From Phoenix dactylifera (Eukaryota > Streptophyta > Magnoliopsida > Arecales > Arecaceae), in contig NW_024067676.1 in assembly GCF_009389715.1 (NCBI RefSeq), positions 997,501-1,061,500 of the forward strand: 64,000 nt of DNA. The letters run 5' to 3'. The position numbers were made by a program, and so were the translations under genes. The notes beneath the pieces were generated by a model. That model ran no database searches. It was not told the DNA's origin and saw only the letters and a list, made by a program, of their open reading frames with translations. This document shows positions 30,113 through 41,949 of this stretch, piece by piece (positions within the stretch are counted from its first letter, which is position 1; the number at the start of each line of letters is the position of its first letter).

Positions 30113-31078
30113 AATGACTAGCCTATGCTAGGGTTTGCTAAATCTAAATCAAAGACTTATCTAATCAAAATTGGTTCACCACTTGCCCAGGCCAGTTGGA
30201 CCAAGAGTTCGTGTAACCGCCATTAACCATACTTAGCTGACACCAACCGCTTAACGGGGCTGGGCAGATAAGATGGTAGCCACGACCCTGATCGGAACTT
30301 TTCTAGACAGCAAGGAATTAGCCAAATTCAATTAGCCTAAAGACTCGTTGTGGTTTCTAAGTTAAGTTGGCTAGTTGAGTTTTAAATTAGGCTTAGGTTC
30401 TAGATTTATGAGGGTGGTTGTTTTGGGCTAAGGAAAGGTGATGAAATCCTTCCCTTATGTTGCAATTAGAGTGCCCTTAATATGATTTATGATGGATGCA
30501 ACTATTTTAAATGTCCACACAAGTTGAGATTTAAAATTTCAAATTTCAAATTTCGAATTTAAATTTTTGAATTTTGAATTTTAGATTTGAATTTTAGTTT
30601 TCAGCTTTTGAATTTCAAATTTCAAATTTCAAGTTTAAATTTCAAATTTAAATTTTGAATCTCAAATTTTTTTTTGTTTCAATTTAAGTTCCCATTTTTA
30701 ATTTCGAATTTTGAATTTCAAATTTGGATTTCAGATCTAATATTTCAAAATTTCAAGTTTTGAAATTCGAATGCAAAAGTCATATTGGAAATTTCAGATT
30801 TGGAAATTTTAGATTTGGAAATTTCAGATTTGGAGCCCAAACCTAGAATTTCAAATTTAACTTTGAAATTGTTAACTTCAAATCCTAAATTTGTGGAGAT
30901 CAGATCTCAACTTTAATAACTAAAATTCGGAATTAAAATTTGAAATATTCAGATTTAATTCATAAACTTAATAAGGCATGCAAACTAGGATTTTGGCATC
31001 AATGGATTTCAGGAAAGTGCAGAAATTTCAGCAAGTGCAGAATTTCAGCATAATCAATGTGCGTGTCCTAATTAACCT
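30113..31078 (-). other. 5' leader of the gypsy element, with AAATTT-rich tract
   Basis: Non-coding leader between the primer-binding site and gag. About 30525-30960 is dominated by short inverted words such as AATTTCAAATTT and AATTTGAAATT, repeated and shuffled many times. The tract has strong self-complementarity and is very AT-rich. Confidence 0.75.
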
Positions 31079-31091
31079 TGCTCTGATACCA
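31079..31091 (-). other. Primer-binding site of the gypsy element
   Basis: The complement reads TGGTATCAGAGCA, matching initiator tRNA-Met, a few bases inside the 5' LTR. Confidence 0.9.
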
Positions 31092-31095
31092 AAAA

Positions 31096-32312
31096 TGATG
31101 CGGGATGAATGCGAGGGATTTAAACATAAGGATTATCAGTAAGTTATGTTGATTAACTAGCCTAATAGCAGCAGAAAATTCAGTCACATATGGGATAAGA
31201 AAACATTAACATGAGCATAGTAATTTCAAGACTAGTTACCCGCATGTACTAATTCATTTAGGACTTAGAAGAATGGACCGTTGTGGTTGAGAAACCACTT
31301 GATTAGGACACTTCCTTCAATAAATCAGACCTAGAGTTGAGGTTTACCAAACATTGAACTTCTGAAATTTTTTTGGAGGAGGATCCTTGATCTCACTCTC
31401 GAAGGTTGATGATTGGATGACCAAGCTTCATCTTCCGTTGCAACAGGGCCCTTTTGCTATTGGTTTGGAAGGATAATTGACCCAATGACATGGAGTACTT
31501 TAAGGACCTGCAAAGAAATAGGGATTAGAACTTTGGCGTGAGAGGGGAATGGAAATCACAAAAGAAAAAGGAGGCGAGAGGAGGTAGGGCAGCGGTGGAT
31601 GTGGTAGTGGCTTTAGGGCCTCACGCCCAACTTGGAACAAGGGCCTCACGCCCAACCTTCTCTCAAGGTGACAAAGCAAGATTGCTAAGGAAGAAAGAAG
31701 TACTTTTTATTCATTCATCAATTGAAATTACAAGATATCATGAGGAGGTATTTATAGACTTTCCTCATGATTTGAAATTTAAACATATAATGAATGGCGC
31801 TCCACATTTGAAGGCTTGGTTGCTAGAGAAAAGGAAAGAAAGTTGGCCGGCTTTAAGGGGGAGGATTTGAAAAGTTGTTGGCTCCCATTTGAAATTTTCT
31901 TGCATTTAAATTGTGGCCGACCTCTTGGACTTTGAATTTGGGTGACGTGTCAACTTGTATGAGGTGGCATGGTGATTGGTTCTTCTGATGAGGTGGCATG
32001 ACGTTGCATTGGTTTCTTTGATGAGATGATGTGGTCGGCTCCTTATGCTTGACTTCATCCTGGTTGGCGTGCTTCCATTGGTTGGAGTGGTGGTGAGGTG
32101 GCCAGCTGATGTTGATGTGGATGCCGAGGTGGTGCTCCAAGGGTGTGCAAAGGTGGTGGTAGAAACATGCAACATGTCCTGACTTGGCTTGCTTTCTGAC
32201 TTATTGAGGCTTGCTTTCTGACTTATTGAATTTATTTACAGGACTCGATCAAAGCCACAGTGACCTTGAGTTAATTGATTGGAGTCTTTTCTGGATTCTG
32301 GTGCCCGCACCA
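31096..32312 (-). repeat. 5' LTR of the gypsy chromovirus
   Basis: 1217 bp, the same as the other LTR except for one visible base. A minus-strand TATA box (TATAAATA, 31749-31756) lies about 560 bases into the LTR, suitable for starting genomic RNA. Confidence 0.9.
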
Positions 32313-32317
32313 GGAGC

Positions 32318-33107
32318 CTTCTCATTACAGCATCATTTGTGCTGCAATTATCCAAAGTAATAGCACATATTTTACAATCCAATTCCCATTCAACAAGACA
32401 TTTTTTTACAGCATCTTCAATTGCAAAGCTGGTGTGAGGGTATGGAAGTTTCTTGAAACTAATAATCTTCTTATGCAGAGTAAAATCAGAATCAATATAA
32501 TGTGCTGTGAAAGAAATGTAACCAATTTTCTGATTTAATGTCCAAATATCAGTAGTGAAACTAACCCGAGAACTTAGGTTCTTGAATACATTATGCAATT
32601 TTTTCTCTCTTCTTGATACAAAGCCATACAATCATGTTTTACAGTCTTACGACCCATAATTTTGAATAATGGCTGAAGAGATTTCATAAAATCTAGAAAA
32701 ATAGTGTGCTCAACAATATGAAATGGAAGCTCAGCACATATGATAAATTTTGCAAGAATTTTTCTACTCTCTTCTTGATTGAATTTGAAACACTTTATCG
32801 GATCTTTTGAACTTGGTAGTAAGAGCAACTGATTAGTCGGATTCTTTTGATACTTCTTGCAAACATTTTCAAGATGGCGTTTTAGATGACTCGTTCCTCC
32901 TTTAGTGCTCCCACTTAAAACTTTTTTACAATATTTGCACTTAGCTATTGATCCTTCAGAATTTTTTTCCTCGATAAAGTGATTCCATACCCAAGATCTT
33001 TTTTTAGAAGAATTGTCACAAACATTTTCAGCAGTATCTTCATTTCTATCATCCTCATTCCTTAAATCTTCAACAGTCTCATTTTCACCCACTTTAGAAT
33101 GAGACAT
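32318..33107 (-). pseudogene. hAT transposase, N-terminal part (BED zinc finger)
   Basis: Start chosen at MSHSKVGENE (ATG at 33107), just after an earlier Met at 33128. It shows the BED finger WNHFIEEKNSEGSIAKCKYC with C-x2-C and then TSHLKRHLENVC. It continues with IVEHTIFLDFMKSLQP, LSSRVSFTTDIWTLN (first catalytic Asp) and CAITLDNCSTNDAVMRRLL (second conserved Asp). One frame change lies in an A-run (plus-strand T-run at about 32599-32604), between MALYQEER and the frame reading LHNVFKNLSS. The frame otherwise runs into the gypsy target site and resumes at 24235. Confidence 0.82.
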
Positions 33108-33826
33108 TAGTAAAAATAATCTGCCCAAATAACAAAATAAATATCACAAATTTAACCTATAGCATCATATATGTACGAAAATTTAAAACTCTTGTTATTG
33201 ACAAAGTTAAATGTTAATAGTTATAGCTAGAATGACACTAGTTAAATGTTAGACATTCTATTTTTCATTCTTTTGAAACTGTGGATCCAAAATGTCAGCC
33301 AAAACGTTGGCCAATTTTTAACATGATTATGGATGTTTTCTTTCAGTTTCTGCTCATTTTGATTATATTCGGTTTCATTTAAAATAGAAAGAAATTAGAT
33401 CAGACTTAAGAATATGACCTTCAACTATCTGAGAATTGAGAATTACATGAGTAGGTGATTCAGCCAAAGATGTACTTAAAGATGCACTCCAGAATTTGAT
33501 GGTGATGTGCCAGCACGTAAGAACTACATTTGACAAGGCATCCCCCATAAGGTCTCACTCTGTTTTAGATACTCTGCCCTCTGTCACTTTGTCTGTTCAC
33601 CGGTGAAGTATATGATTTAAGATATTTTTAACCAGGAAAGAAACCCCTTAGACATGCAAAATAAACCTTCCTATCAGTCATTTTATTCTATAGCAGAACA
33701 TTAGTAGAAGAAAAGGCATAACCAAATATCCTGTAACTCATTCAGCTTTTGCACATAGGCCAACTCAAGAGACTGATAATGATCAGATGATTAATTGAGT
33801 ATGAGGCGTTGGCGGGAGAGAAGAGC

Positions 33827-34455
33827 GCAAGCCCTAAACCGGAGCAGGAGGTGGGAGGTTGGGCATCGGTGACGGTGAGGGGCGAGAAATCCGCTAATCA
33901 TCCCAGGAAAACAGCAAAATCAGAAGTAGGGACCCTAACCTGAGAGCCGACGACGACGAGCGGAGAAACCCTAGCACTCGACAAGCCGCCGCCGACGAGC
34001 CTCCCCCGCTCTCGTCTCGCCTCTGCACTCGACGAGCCGACGACGCCTCCACCGGACCCTAGACGACGACGACGACGGTCGACGAGCTCTGGCCCTCTGC
34101 AAATCACGATTCGGCAAGCCCTAAACCGGAGCAGGCGGTGGGAGGTTGGGCATCGGTGACGGTGAGGGGCGAGAAATCCGCTAATCATCCCAGGAAAACA
34201 GCAAAATCAGAAGTAGGGACCCTAACCTGAGAGCCGACGACGACGAGCGGAGAAACCCTACCACTCGACGAGCCGCCGCCGACGAGCCTCCCCCGCTCTC
34301 ATCTCGCCTCTGCACTCGACGAGCCGACGACGCCTCCACCGGACCCTAGACGACGACGACGACGAGCCTCCACTAGACCCTAGACGACGACGACGACGAA
34401 CCCGGTCGACGAGCTCTGGCCCTCTGCAAGCCCTAAACCGGTTACCCAAGCAGCC
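33827..34455. repeat. ~287-bp tandem duplication in the hAT 5' region
   Basis: Copy A starts GCAAGCCCTAAACCGGAGCA at 33827; copy B starts with the same words at 34114, a 287-base offset; a partial third copy starts at 34426. Each contains GACGACGACGAC runs and a GAGCTCTGGCCCTCTGCAA end. It lies upstream of the transposase start and so is in its promoter or 5' UTR. Confidence 0.8.
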
Positions 34456-34723
34456 AGCCAGCCAAGCTTAAGTCTTTATTACCCAAATGGAATTCGGGCC
34501 GTGATGTTGGGCTTGGTTTGGGCTGGCATTGGGCTCGGGCTTGGTCCGGGCCCGGGCCGGGCCAATGGGAAACCCGAGCCCGGCCCGAAATAAAATTGGG
34601 CTTAAGTTTGCAGCCCGAGCCCGGCCCGACAATCATTGGGTCTAGCCCATAGCCCGGCCCGCAGGCGGCCCGACCCGATGGGCTTCGGGCCGGCCCGAGC
34701 CCACTTCCAGCCCTACATAGCAT

Positions 34724-35631
34724 TGCTCTTGTAATAATCATCAATTTTATTTGCTTCCTTCGGGAAAATAGTATACACTAGCAACAATCTTTATAAAACT
34801 AGTTTAGCAATGATTATCCTATGATTTCTATACATTTTTCATACATATTGTGTGCAATATTTTTGTTTCATTATAGTCTTGATTTCATTTGACCTTTTTG
34901 GACCTTATAGTGACTAGAGCCTCTCGTCTATAATCATATTTCCCATTTTCTTATTTTCTTACCATATCTATCTCGTACCTCACATTTGCACTCTTTCCGG
35001 CATCGAATCCCCCAATAGAAACTGCAAAAAAGGCTAAACAATGCCCTTCTTTTTTATAAAAGAAAATACATTTCACACCCACTCATAAACACTTGTTCTT
35101 CTTAACAGTTTGATTACAACAGTGCTAGTTGCATAATCTATAAATTCATAAACATATTTTTACTATAGTATCCTTTTCTGAGGAAAAATTTAGTAACAAA
35201 ACGCAGCATTCATAATTTTTGACTCAGAACTCCTTGTTTAGCTTGTCGCTATGATGTATGTAAAGTCTCCACTATGGTTCCTATTGATGGCCCCAGTTAC
35301 CAAACCTCTGCTACTATCATAATGCAAGCTCTTTGATAGAAGACTTTCACCCTTCAATTAATCAACCAAATAACTTGATGATAATTCCATGCAAGTAGAA
35401 AAGCCTCAAGTAAATTTTCACTACTGATTCAACTACTCTGTCAATACATTAACTTTTGCATCCTTAACAGTCAGAATTTAGATAAATAAAAGCATAAAGC
35501 AAGTGTATGTTATAGAATTGAGTAAAAATAAGTTCATCCTAGTTGGAGGTTGCTGGCAGTGCAAGTGGCACGCCATCAAAGACCATCTGGAAATTCCCGC
35601 ATCGAATATTTCCTGATGGAAGGGAGGTTCC

Positions 35632-35674
<43 letters not shown>

Positions 35675-36086
35675 TATCCAGGCTTCTACCTTAGTCTTCC
35701 TTTGAAAAGTCTCCGAATATTTGAGCATACAACTGCTCTTGAAATAGACATTTGTAATCCAACGAAGACATGGTCAGTAAGAGCTGTTCTCCAACCACCA
35801 CAGAGAACATAGATATCAAAATAACCTTACCAGGTCTCATTCCCAAGAACAAGTGAAAAAAGCAGCAAGATATTTTATTCCTCAACCGGTACTTAATATT
35901 CCATTAAAAACTCATCAAAACACTCTTAAGCAAAACTCAAACAAGTACTTATTCAAACCAGTTAGTTGAAGAGAGAAAATAAAAAGAGAAAATGTTAAAC
36001 AGCATAACATAATAGGTCTTCTGACAGAGATAAAGGCAGTACTATTTAACTAAGCAACATCCCCTTGGGGACTGGCAACATCATCC
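34724..36086. other. Spacer and 3' flank of the TCTP gene
   Basis: AT-rich with no gene. It contains a 39-base uninterrupted C run (35633-35671), preceded by CCCGCATCGAATATTTCCTG, which resembles part of the SINE at 2557-2876 (CCCGCATCGAACATTCTCCTG), so a decayed SINE relative is possible. A minus-strand AATAAA (35874-35879) is a candidate TCTP poly(A) signal. Confidence 0.45.
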
Positions 36087-39000
36087 TTAGCACTTGACCT
36101 CCTTCAATCCATAGGCAAAGTACAAAAATGTTGGATCAGTGGCTCCCTCCTTGTAGTATGCAAAGACCATGCTACCATCGTCATGCAAGCTCTCGCCCAC
36201 AAAACTGCCAAAGAAACATTAGCTTGTAAGGGTCACAGAAGTGTAACAGGGAATTAATTCGAGGTCCAAATGTTGACACGGTAAAATCCTAGAAGAGAAA
36301 CAGTTCAACTTTCACAACTGAAAAGATCAAAGTTAACAAAAGCATGACACATGCCTTCTGCCTGGCAACATCCATTCTGCTGGGAGGTTGGTACCTTGAC
36401 CTCAAAAGGCTGGAATATCTAATGATACAGACAGCAGTTTTATAAAGATATATGCATGCAAAAATTTCCAGGTGCAGCTATCATGAGTAGCTAGGCACAT
36501 CTGATGTGAATTCTAGGCACATCTGATGAAAATTCACATGCTCATGGCTGTGAAGATTCAAAGAGTGATAGAGACTTGGCTATTTATACAAGAGAGTCTG
36601 GCAAATTGATAAATTCCATGAAAACTTAAATAAAAGGGTAAAAGTTTTGGGTTTGTATGTGCTGTTCTACATTTGCTCCAACTAAGCCATAAAAGAAGTT
36701 GCCTTCGCCATAAAATTTGTCACAGTTGACAGAGTTGTGCATCATCCACACAAGAGATGATATAAAGTTACAAACTACATCAAATTTGAATAAATGGAAA
36801 CTTGAGACTTACAATTGTAGGTCACTGAGCTTCGAGAGTAAATACTTCGTAGCTCCCTCAATGTGCTTCTTAAAGAGCTCCTGCTTCTCCTCATCCAGCT
36901 TGGGTGTCAATTGCTTAATATAACGCTTCATATAAGTCACAAATTGCTTCTTGTCAAAGGCAGGTTGTTCCTGTTAATAAATGATATTATAATGGAAAAT
37001 CAAAAACACTTCAATATAGCTTCGACCGGCAGATTCCAGAATAAATCTAAATAAAAGATATTAACCCAAGAGAAGGGCATGAACCTGAAGGCGGAAGGTG
37101 TCAACAATATCAACCACCTTCTGAGCCTGATCATCAACCCCTTCTTCTTCACCACCTTCAGCAGAAGGATTAGCACCAATGTCTACATTTACAGCTCCTT
37201 GAACAACCCACTGTTAATCAATCAACAAATTATATATTTAAGTTCCTGGAGATTTTTGTATCACACCAAGTCACCAATAATAATTTTGAATTTCAAAATT
37301 CTTATAGTTAGTGAATAAAAATAGTTCACAACCAAGCAATCTATGCATGACATACTTTATGCAGATATATGATGAAAGTACACAAAAACCTAAAGAAGGG
37401 GAAAAGAGGCTTTTCAGAAACAAACAAGGATGTGCACAAATGGTATGCTTAAAAGTATTTCAAGTAGCTAAAAATACTAACCTTCCCCTCAACTTCCCAC
37501 AGCATTCCATTTTCGATTTCCTTGTATGGGAACGAGTCTGAGAGGAGCTCGTCACCTAAAAAAACATTAAATTGATCAATTAAATGTTGGCATCAAATCA
37601 TTAAAAATATCAGATCAGGAAAACATAGGTTCAGTGCTACTAGCATGGACATGGTAAAGTATAGAAGCCATGGAATGGATAAATACAATATTGAAAGGAC
37701 AACAGCAGTAAAGAATCAACAGAAAGAGTTGAAATTTAGACATACAATCTTAGATTTTTTTGACAACAACTACAGAGTTGGCAGCATACAAGGACCTAAC
37801 ACCAGTACTAATGCCAATTGCAAGCCCAGATGAAAAGGTAGAAAGGTCGACATTTGGCTGACAGACAGTCATAAAATGCATGTCAAACTATGAAATTGTT
37901 GTAAATGCTAGGTCGTTGTGAACAACTTATTGATATCCGGAAACAGTCAGTAGAAGGCTTAGTAAATATAGTTATGGCATAACAAATCAAGAACTTGTTA
38001 ATCCTTTGAGCATGTTGAAGAACCAAACAGGCAGATGTCAACCCAAATGGGCAGATCTGAGCTCCAAGTCGGGTTTTCACAACCCATATAATGGAAATCA
38101 AATTTACTTTAAGAATTTGTGTAGAAAAGGTGTGTCATGGTGATAGAATATTTTCAACAAAGACCGATTACTAGCTCAAGAGAGAAGAACACATAATTAA
38201 ATAAGGTTCACACGACTGAGATCACGTTCAACCCCTACCCAATTCTGAAACATCTTCTCCTTCAAAGACTGCTAAAGTAAAATGTGATTACATGTACCAG
38301 AAAGTCCTAACCATTTCTCTTAGAATAAAGTAAATATATAGCTGACAAGGGTAAGATATGCTGAGTGACTAAATTAAACTGGATCATATATAAAGATAAA
38401 AATCTTCATGACCTATTTAAGCACTTACATGTCACGCTATGTTATTTCACATGTAATCCTGCACAAAAAACAGAAATGAATTTGCCATTTTATAACTCCA
38501 GTTAATAACATTGTTGCTAGCAGTGCCACATTATAATGCAAAACAAATCAAGTTCAAGATAGCTTGTCACACATAAAGGCCTAAGTTGTGTTATATCAGA
38601 GCCAAGTCAGAACCAACAAAAACTATAAAATGCCTACTTAATTTGCCTTTCTGGTTATCTCTCCCAACATGTTATCCTTTAATAGGCGAACAATGATCAT
38701 AGGTGATAAAATTGTGTAGACCAGGAGCCTGACCAAGTAGATTTGCTCACAAACTGAGGCTCCTGTAACATTGACCAGAATTGACACAAGCTCAACCATT
38801 TTGTCAGCTTCTATGTGAAAATGCGCAACTATTTCATGATTGCCCGCTTGTCCAAAACACCCAGTGGCCTTATTTTAGAGGACATTCATGATTCAAATCT
38901 ATATCAACTACAGTCGAAGATTGATGCCATACAAAACATCTATTTCTGACTATATTTTCTTTGCTACGGTTAATATCAGTCACCATCCAAATATCGTAAT

Positions 39001-40385
39001 CGCTGTACCAGCAAAATTCATCCACATCACATATGATACCATCTGCATTTCTATGTCACTATCTTCTTAAACCATTGCTCTTTCAAATATTAATTGAACA
39101 TCAAATCTGAATTTTGTTTTTTTACACTTCAAGGCTACCTTGAATGTACTCGATTCGTTAAATTTGAAATTTATAGATAACCCGTAAGATGGGTGGTTAA
39201 ACACATAGAAACACAAGTTAGGGCCTTGAAGCCATCCAATTTCCAACAACTCAAGAAGCCAAGTTAACACGAGGCCACCTGATCAGGTGTTGTTACAGTA
39301 TGCTTCAAGTATAAAGAATCAGGTTGTGGCACAACTTTGCATTTTCCTAACCATGTTCAAGTTCAAAACACATTAAGGTGTGTGCATGCAGTAGTAGATA
39401 CCAGGGTTCTTAGCCAATTGCACATAAGCCACATGAACGAACAAACACATGCTTCAAGAGCAACGAATGGTGGGGCGATGGAAAAACATATCTGGTTTCC
39501 AGCATGAGTGTTCCTGTTCTACTTTGAGAATCATGACTGTGCACCGACACCATCTTGCACGGTTCACTTCCTAGAGAACTATCCAAGTGATGGTACAAGG
39601 CTAACCCTATGCAGTCTAGTTTCATCCTACTAACTCGTTTCAATTGTTTTAATTGTTTATCTATATGGGGCCCCTTATACCACATACACCTGACAGCCCT
39701 TCCTAGTTTTCCATACATAATATACACCCACGATTCTCTTTCGAGGTCTTTATGCTCTTATTATACAATTATTATCATATTCAATTGAAAATTAATAATC
39801 TCATCAAGCATGCATATGCGCAATAATGACCCCCTACACAGGAACCAGTCCCCAAAAACAAGAAAAAAAGAAATCAAATTAAGTAACAATATATATAAAA
39901 AAAAAGCTCAATCCAAAAAAGCAAGACACAGTAAACACAGCACCAATAATAAGCAAAATAAAGTCAATAAATCTCCATCGGGAACAATAACCATCAAACA
40001 ACTACTTAATTTTCAGCATCACTTTAACAAATACAGTCATAATCTTCAGCTCTACGATCAACAAGAAGACTTCACCTCAAAAGGTAAAGCCCATCTTAAT
40101 CACCACCAATAGAACAACAAAATCAAATAGGGAAAAAAAATACAACTTCCGAATTATTCCAGCAACCCAAGCTTAAAAACGACACAAATTAATCAAACCA
40201 GACAATCAAACATCAAAATTTCACATGTAGCCCACTGATATTTTTTTTCTTAAAAAAAAACTAATTCTTGTGCTATGCCTCCAATATCCGAACTTCCTAA
40301 CGAATCCAAAGCCAAAACTTGAGCAGAAAACAGTCTAAGAAGATATATCTGCTATACCTGAGAGCAGATCCTGGTAGACGATCAT
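36087..40385 (-). CDS. TCTP: Translationally controlled tumour protein homologue (TCTP), five exons
   Basis: The minus-strand exons are 40358-40385, 37482-37555, 37085-37210, 36813-36970 and 36087-36204, all with GT-AG borders and compatible phases. They total 504 nt, or 167 residues plus stop, the normal TCTP length. Pieces are [49 protein letters not shown] (TCTP signature), [60 protein letters not shown] and the C-terminus [20 protein letters not shown], ending KC. TCTP is a small conserved cytosolic protein tied to growth, TOR/GTPase signalling and calcium or tubulin binding. The reading frame is intact, unlike USP. The first intron is 2.8 kb. A GA-rich tract lies in the 5' UTR. Confidence 0.95.
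37556..40357 (-). other. TCTP intron 1
   Basis: A 2.8-kb AT-rich intron right after the 28-base first coding segment. No element or ORF with recognisable function was found. Confidence 0.8.
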
Positions 40386-40439
40386 GGTTCCTTACCAAAG
40401 AATCAAGCAACAAACGCTAACCCTAGAGCACCGAAGTAG

Positions 40440-40482
40440 AGAGGGAAGAGAGAGAGAGAGCGCGCGAGAGGGAGAGGAGGGG
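40440..40482 (-). promoter_or_regulatory. Pyrimidine-rich 5' UTR tract of TCTP
   Basis: Plus-strand GAGAGAGAGAGCGCGCGAGAG; on the transcript it is a CT-rich tract about 55-100 bases before the ATG. Such tracts are common in plant translation-related genes. A TATA-like TATAATT (complement, about 40531-40537) lies just upstream. Confidence 0.4.
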
Positions 40483-40539
40483 AATCAGACGAGGCTTATT
40501 TCTTCGTCGCTAGCGGAATAGGATTCTCCGGGTAATTAT

Positions 40540-41940
40540 AGCCGGAATTAAATTGGACTTCGAGCTGATCTCGAATCTTCACCGTCCGATGGGTGGGATA
40601 TTCCGGGAACATACCAGATGGACGGCTGTCAGTCGTTTCAGGAGAACCCACGTCTTCCGGGAGCAATCGCAGACCGGTACGATAACTCGCGGCGGAGTTT
40701 TAGTGCAGCCACCGGATGAAAGATCCGACGATTGTGAATTTCTATAATTTTTAGTCCAGTATCTAGAGATTTTAACCTCCCGTTCTGCAAAAAAATGTAT
40801 ATTTCTATAATTTTGCCTTGTTGGACGACGGTCTAGGACTTGGATTTAGAACTAGATTATAGTAGCCTCTTACTTGATAGGTCAGTGTGGTTTGAATCCA
40901 AGTTCGGCTAACCAGGTTTAGCTGACTCGGACAAGTTCTTTTATAATTCTAACCAATTTAACATTACAATGGCATGGTTCCGAGATATCCATCAATCCAC
41001 TAAGTTTTCCGAGGCTAGTCGATCTATCTTGGCTCGACTAGTAGATGTTTCGAGCTCGCAAAGTGATTGGTTCGATAAACTAAGTATAAACATGTGCTCA
41101 GCTTGGCCATAGATTGAGCTTGATCAACCTCTTGGTGCATTTGGGAAGAGGTTCAATGGATCAAATCGTTCAATTATTTGGACTAGAACGGTCTAAAATA
41201 ATGTAGGATATTGTCTTAGAAATTTGTGCCAGGTCGGCTAGACCTTGGAATTGGTTATGTGCAATGTAAGATTTAATTAGACCATGATTGATCTTCATGT
41301 GGAAAGTAAACTTAGCCTCTGGTCAGTATTATATATTTGGGTAGAAAGGGGAATAAAAGTAGGCACAAGGAGGTGGATGCCATGGGCCCATGGCTTGGAA
41401 AGATGACATTATTCCCTCTTCAAAAGTTGTATGGATGGAGAGGAGTAAAGGCGAAGCTTTGTGCAACAGTACAAGAAAGCTATTTGGTGGAAGAGTGCTT
41501 CATCTAAATGGTCTTAAGAGATTGGGAATCTTTGTTGTTATTAAAGAACTAAAAAGCTGGTGGACTGACTTTGTCAAACTGGACTGGAATCTAAAGGTGT
41601 TCCAAATCTAGTTTGGATCTATCTTCATGTATGTCTAGGATGTTGATCCAAGCCAATCCATATGCTTGGTATATTTGGCACAGATCAAGAATGGTTACGT
41701 TCGATGTTTTATGATTTTAAGGTGCTTTCTTTTGTTATGAGCTTGTTTATGGTGTAGATGATAGCCAAAATTATAATATTTTGAGCATTATATAAAGATG
41801 ATCCGAGTTTCCACGAAGATTGTCTAGATACTCGAGAAATAAGAAGACCGAAATTACCCAAGATAATGGTCCGCCAAACCTCTACCAGGTGCTATACCTG
41901 TAGGTGATCGATTCTATATAGTATCGGTTTGGCACCATAG
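40540..41940. other. Spacer between TCTP promoter and hAT relic
   Basis: No gene was recognised. The first 150 bases are presumably the TCTP upstream promoter; the rest is AT-rich, probably decayed mobile-element DNA without ends that I can place. Confidence 0.35.
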
Positions 41941-41949
41941 CAACACACA

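Larger units (their letters stand above)
24236..32312 (-). mobile_element. Ty3/gypsy chromovirus, near-complete and very young
   Basis: Two LTRs of exactly 1217 bp (24236-25452, 31096-32312) flank gag-pol on the minus strand. GGAGC occurs on both outer sides (24231-24235, 32313-32317). The primer-binding site is at 31079-31091 (complement TGGTATCAGAGCA), next to the right-hand LTR, which is therefore the 5' LTR. By eye the LTRs differ at one base (C at 24842, T at 31701), so insertion was very recent. Domain order is gag, CCHC, protease, RT, RNase H, integrase, chromodomain. The only break in the coding frame is a single-base shift near 27562. Confidence 0.92.
11862..34715 (-). mobile_element. 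Ac-like hAT DNA transposon, complete shell, with two nested retrotransposons
   Basis: The ends are inverted: TAGGGCTGGAAGTGGGC from 11862, and its complement ending at 34715. The 8-bp sequence CATAGCAT flanks both sides (11854-11861, 34716-34723), the TSD length of hAT elements. Subterminal arrays of GGGCCGGGCC/CCCGGCCCGA lie at about 11876-12060 and 34490-34710, the usual place for hAT transposase binding. Subtracting the nested copia (14035-24084) and gypsy (24236-32312) elements and one copy of each TSD leaves about 4.7 kb, a normal autonomous size. The transposase is on the minus strand in four segments: 32318-33107, 24090-24235, 13034-14034 and a small spliced exon at 12862-12907. Confidence 0.85.

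Noticed and set aside
35272..35345. Second degenerate copy of TCTP last exon
   Set aside because: About 28 bases near ATGCAAGCTCT resemble exon 5, but the flanking sequence does not align; too short to call.
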